Assembly: GCF_051014685.1 (NCBI RefSeq)
Contig: NC_135055.1
Span: 2,914,001 to 2,978,000 of the forward strand
Direction: 5' to 3'
Length of the DNA stretch: 64,000 bases
Source of the DNA: Ptiloglossa arizonensis
Taxonomy: Eukaryota; Arthropoda; Insecta; Hymenoptera; Colletidae
A model generated the notes under the pieces. It was not told the DNA's origin and ran no database searches. It was given only the letters and a program-made list of their open reading frames with translations. The position numbers were made by a program, and so were the translations under genes. Below are positions 62,373 through 64,000 of the stretch, one piece after another. Position 1 is the first letter of the stretch; every line of letters starts with the position of its first letter.

Positions 62373-63385
62373 GTGTATATACGTGCTACAAGAGTAGTCG
62401 CCCACCTAGGACGTATACTAACGTCATCCAGTTTGCGATAATGTTCGATGGCCCTATATATACTTTCTTTAAGTACACAATTGCACACGCTGAGCGTGTA
62501 TATACGTGCTACAAGAGTAGACACCCTCCTAAGACGTATATTAACGTCATCCAGTTCGCGATAATATACGATGGCCGTATGTATACGTACTTCGTGTATA
62601 CAATTGCACACACTGAGCGTGTATATACGTGCTACAAGAGCACGTATAGACACCCTCCTAGGACGTATATTTACGTCATCCAGTTAGCGATAATATACGA
62701 TGGCCGTATGTATACGTACTTTGAGTATACAATTGCACATACTGAGCGTGTATATACGTGCTACAGGAGTAGATACCCACCTAGGACGTATATTAACGTC
62801 ATCCAGTTCGCGATAATATACAATGACCGTATATATTCGTACTTGGAGTACACAATTGCATACACTGAGCGCGTATATACGTGCTACAGAAGTGGACACC
62901 CACCTAGGACGTATATTAATGTCATCCAGTTCGCGATAATATACGATGGCCGTATGTATACGTACTTTGAGTACACAAATGCATACACTGAGCGTGTATA
63001 TACGTGCTACAAGAATAGACACCTACCTAGGACGTATATTAACGTCATCCAGTTCGCGATAATATACGATGGCCGTATGTATACGTACTTTGAGTACACA
63101 AATGCATACACTGAGCGTGTATATACGTGCTACAAGAATAGACACCTACCTAGGACGTATATTAACGTCATCCAGTTCGCGATAATATACGATGGCCGTA
63201 TGTATACGTACTTTGAGTACACAAATGCATACACTGAGCGTGTATATACGTGCTACAAGAATAGACACCTACCTAGGACGTATATTAATGTCATCCAGTT
63301 CGCGATAATATACGATGGCCGTATGTATACGTACTTTGAGTACACAGTTGCGTACACAGAGCGTGTATATACGCTCGGGCACAGT
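62373..63385. repeat. 123-bp minisatellite, 8 units
   Basis: Unit GTGTATATACGTGCTACAAG ... CACCTAGGACGTATATTAAC ... GTCATCCAGTTCGCGATAAT ... ATGGCCGTATGTATACGTAC. Starts at 62373, 62496, 62619, 62748, 62871, 62994, 63117 and 63240 (next at 63363): all 123 bp except one 129. Units from 62994 onward are nearly identical. The plus frame is open from 62441 past the array to 63631 and reads a 41-residue repeat. Confidence 0.97.
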
Positions 63386-64000
63386 ATTCGAGGAGCGTGG
63401 CTGTTCGAAACAGAAACTTGTCCATCACCCAGCACTATTACCCGAATTCGCTCCTCGTTCGACGAATTTCGCGGCTCGTGCGTGATCGTAGGCAGCGCAG
63501 AAGTCGGAGAGAGGAGAGAGGCGTCCGGTCAAAAAGCCACTCAGCCGTTCGATGTTTGCGCGAGCGTGAGCGCCCAACGAGCGAACGAGCGAGCGAGCGA
63601 GCGAGCGAGCGAATGCTTTAAGCCCGAGTAATCCGGCTTAAAGCTCGAGTTAACGTGCAGGTCCGTCGCGAAAGCCACGAGGGCCCGCGCTTAAAGAGAT
63701 TTCGAGTCGTTAGTCGAGTTACGAAAGGGGTACGCCGCGGAAACGAAGGAAGAGGAGGCAACGGAAAAAGGAAGCCGGAGGGATGGAGGGAGGTGGAGGG
63801 GTGCGCGCGAGAGGACGGCAGCTACGGGTGAGGAGAAGGGAGGAGGGAGTAGGAGGCAGGAAGAAGAATATCGACCTCACGAGGTACGTCCACCGTCGAA
63901 AACTCCTGTAATTAACGAACTTTTCGCCGGTTTTCCACTTCACGTCGTGCACCACGGGCTCCCCGAGTTCCCCCCACCCCCACCCCCCAACCAACCCCCA
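63386..64000. other. Non-coding with GAGC tract and G/A-rich DNA
   Basis: (GAGC)n at 63578-63612, the complement of the CGCT tract at 22347. 63740-63860 is G/A-rich, with C-rich DNA at the window end. Confidence 0.5.

Noticed and set aside
62441..63631. Frame of nearly 400 codons across the 123-bp array
   Set aside because: Long only because the 123-bp unit lacks a stop in that frame. Kept as a repeat and flagged in findings, not as a gene.

Overview
The window looks like nuclear DNA from an insect, most likely a hymenopteran (bee, ant or wasp). This is inferred from CpG-containing unique DNA interleaved with AT-rich stretches, very abundant mono-, di- and trinucleotide tracts, many short non-autonomous DNA transposons (mariner-like with TA targets, piggyBac-like with TTAA targets), and one recognisable animal exon. 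There is no operon structure, no ribosome-binding-site pattern and no dense coding. Nearly all long open frames fall in simple repeats, minisatellites or polypyrimidine DNA and are not genes.

One coding feature is well supported. At 14365-14501 on the minus strand is the terminal coding exon of a MAX-dimerisation repressor of the MXD/MXI1 (Mad) family, recognised by its acidic/serine C-terminal tail. Its stop codon TAG is followed directly by a strong splice donor (GTAAGC), so the transcript may continue into a spliced 3' UTR toward position 1. I found no bHLH or leucine-zipper exon, so the 5' part of the gene lies in unrecognised sequence at higher coordinates or beyond the window. Much of 14.5-64 kb could therefore be intron or upstream DNA of this gene (inference).

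Layout. 1-12.3 kb: pyrimidine-rich DNA, CT and poly-A/T tracts, a 790-bp AGT satellite (3391-4183), a Z-DNA-type tract (9352-9395), and a MITE family ending in TAGACGGGAGC (1346-1765, 9771-10065, plus relics). 12.3-17 kb: mariner MITEs, a 155-bp near-perfect hairpin, the MXD exon, and a 109-bp tandem repeat just upstream of that exon. 17.6-23.6 kb: two minisatellites (39 and 48 bp), a 342-bp tandem duplication and a 174-bp inverted-repeat element. 24-33.9 kb: mostly AT-rich non-coding DNA with TTAA-type ends and mariner MITEs. 34-36 kb: an 84/87-bp minisatellite of 23 units. 36-47.8 kb: a piggyBac-like MITE, a mariner MITE, a 57/66-bp minisatellite and a roughly 240-bp tandem array. 48-57 kb: polypyrimidine DNA, a degenerate 160-200-bp array, a direct-repeat array of nuclear-receptor-like half-sites, and a stem-loop-rich block. 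57.6-64 kb: two more minisatellites (96/99 bp and 123 bp), a mariner MITE and a GAGC tract.

The most unusual signal is the set of minisatellites. Several arrays with otherwise unrelated units carry the same kind of palindromic core (CGTATATATACG or close variants). In six arrays nearly all unit lengths are multiples of three (39; 48; 84/87; 57/66; 96/99; 123/129), leaving long open frames of repeated peptides. Whether that reflects translation, shared ancestry or a structural constraint cannot be decided from the sequence alone.
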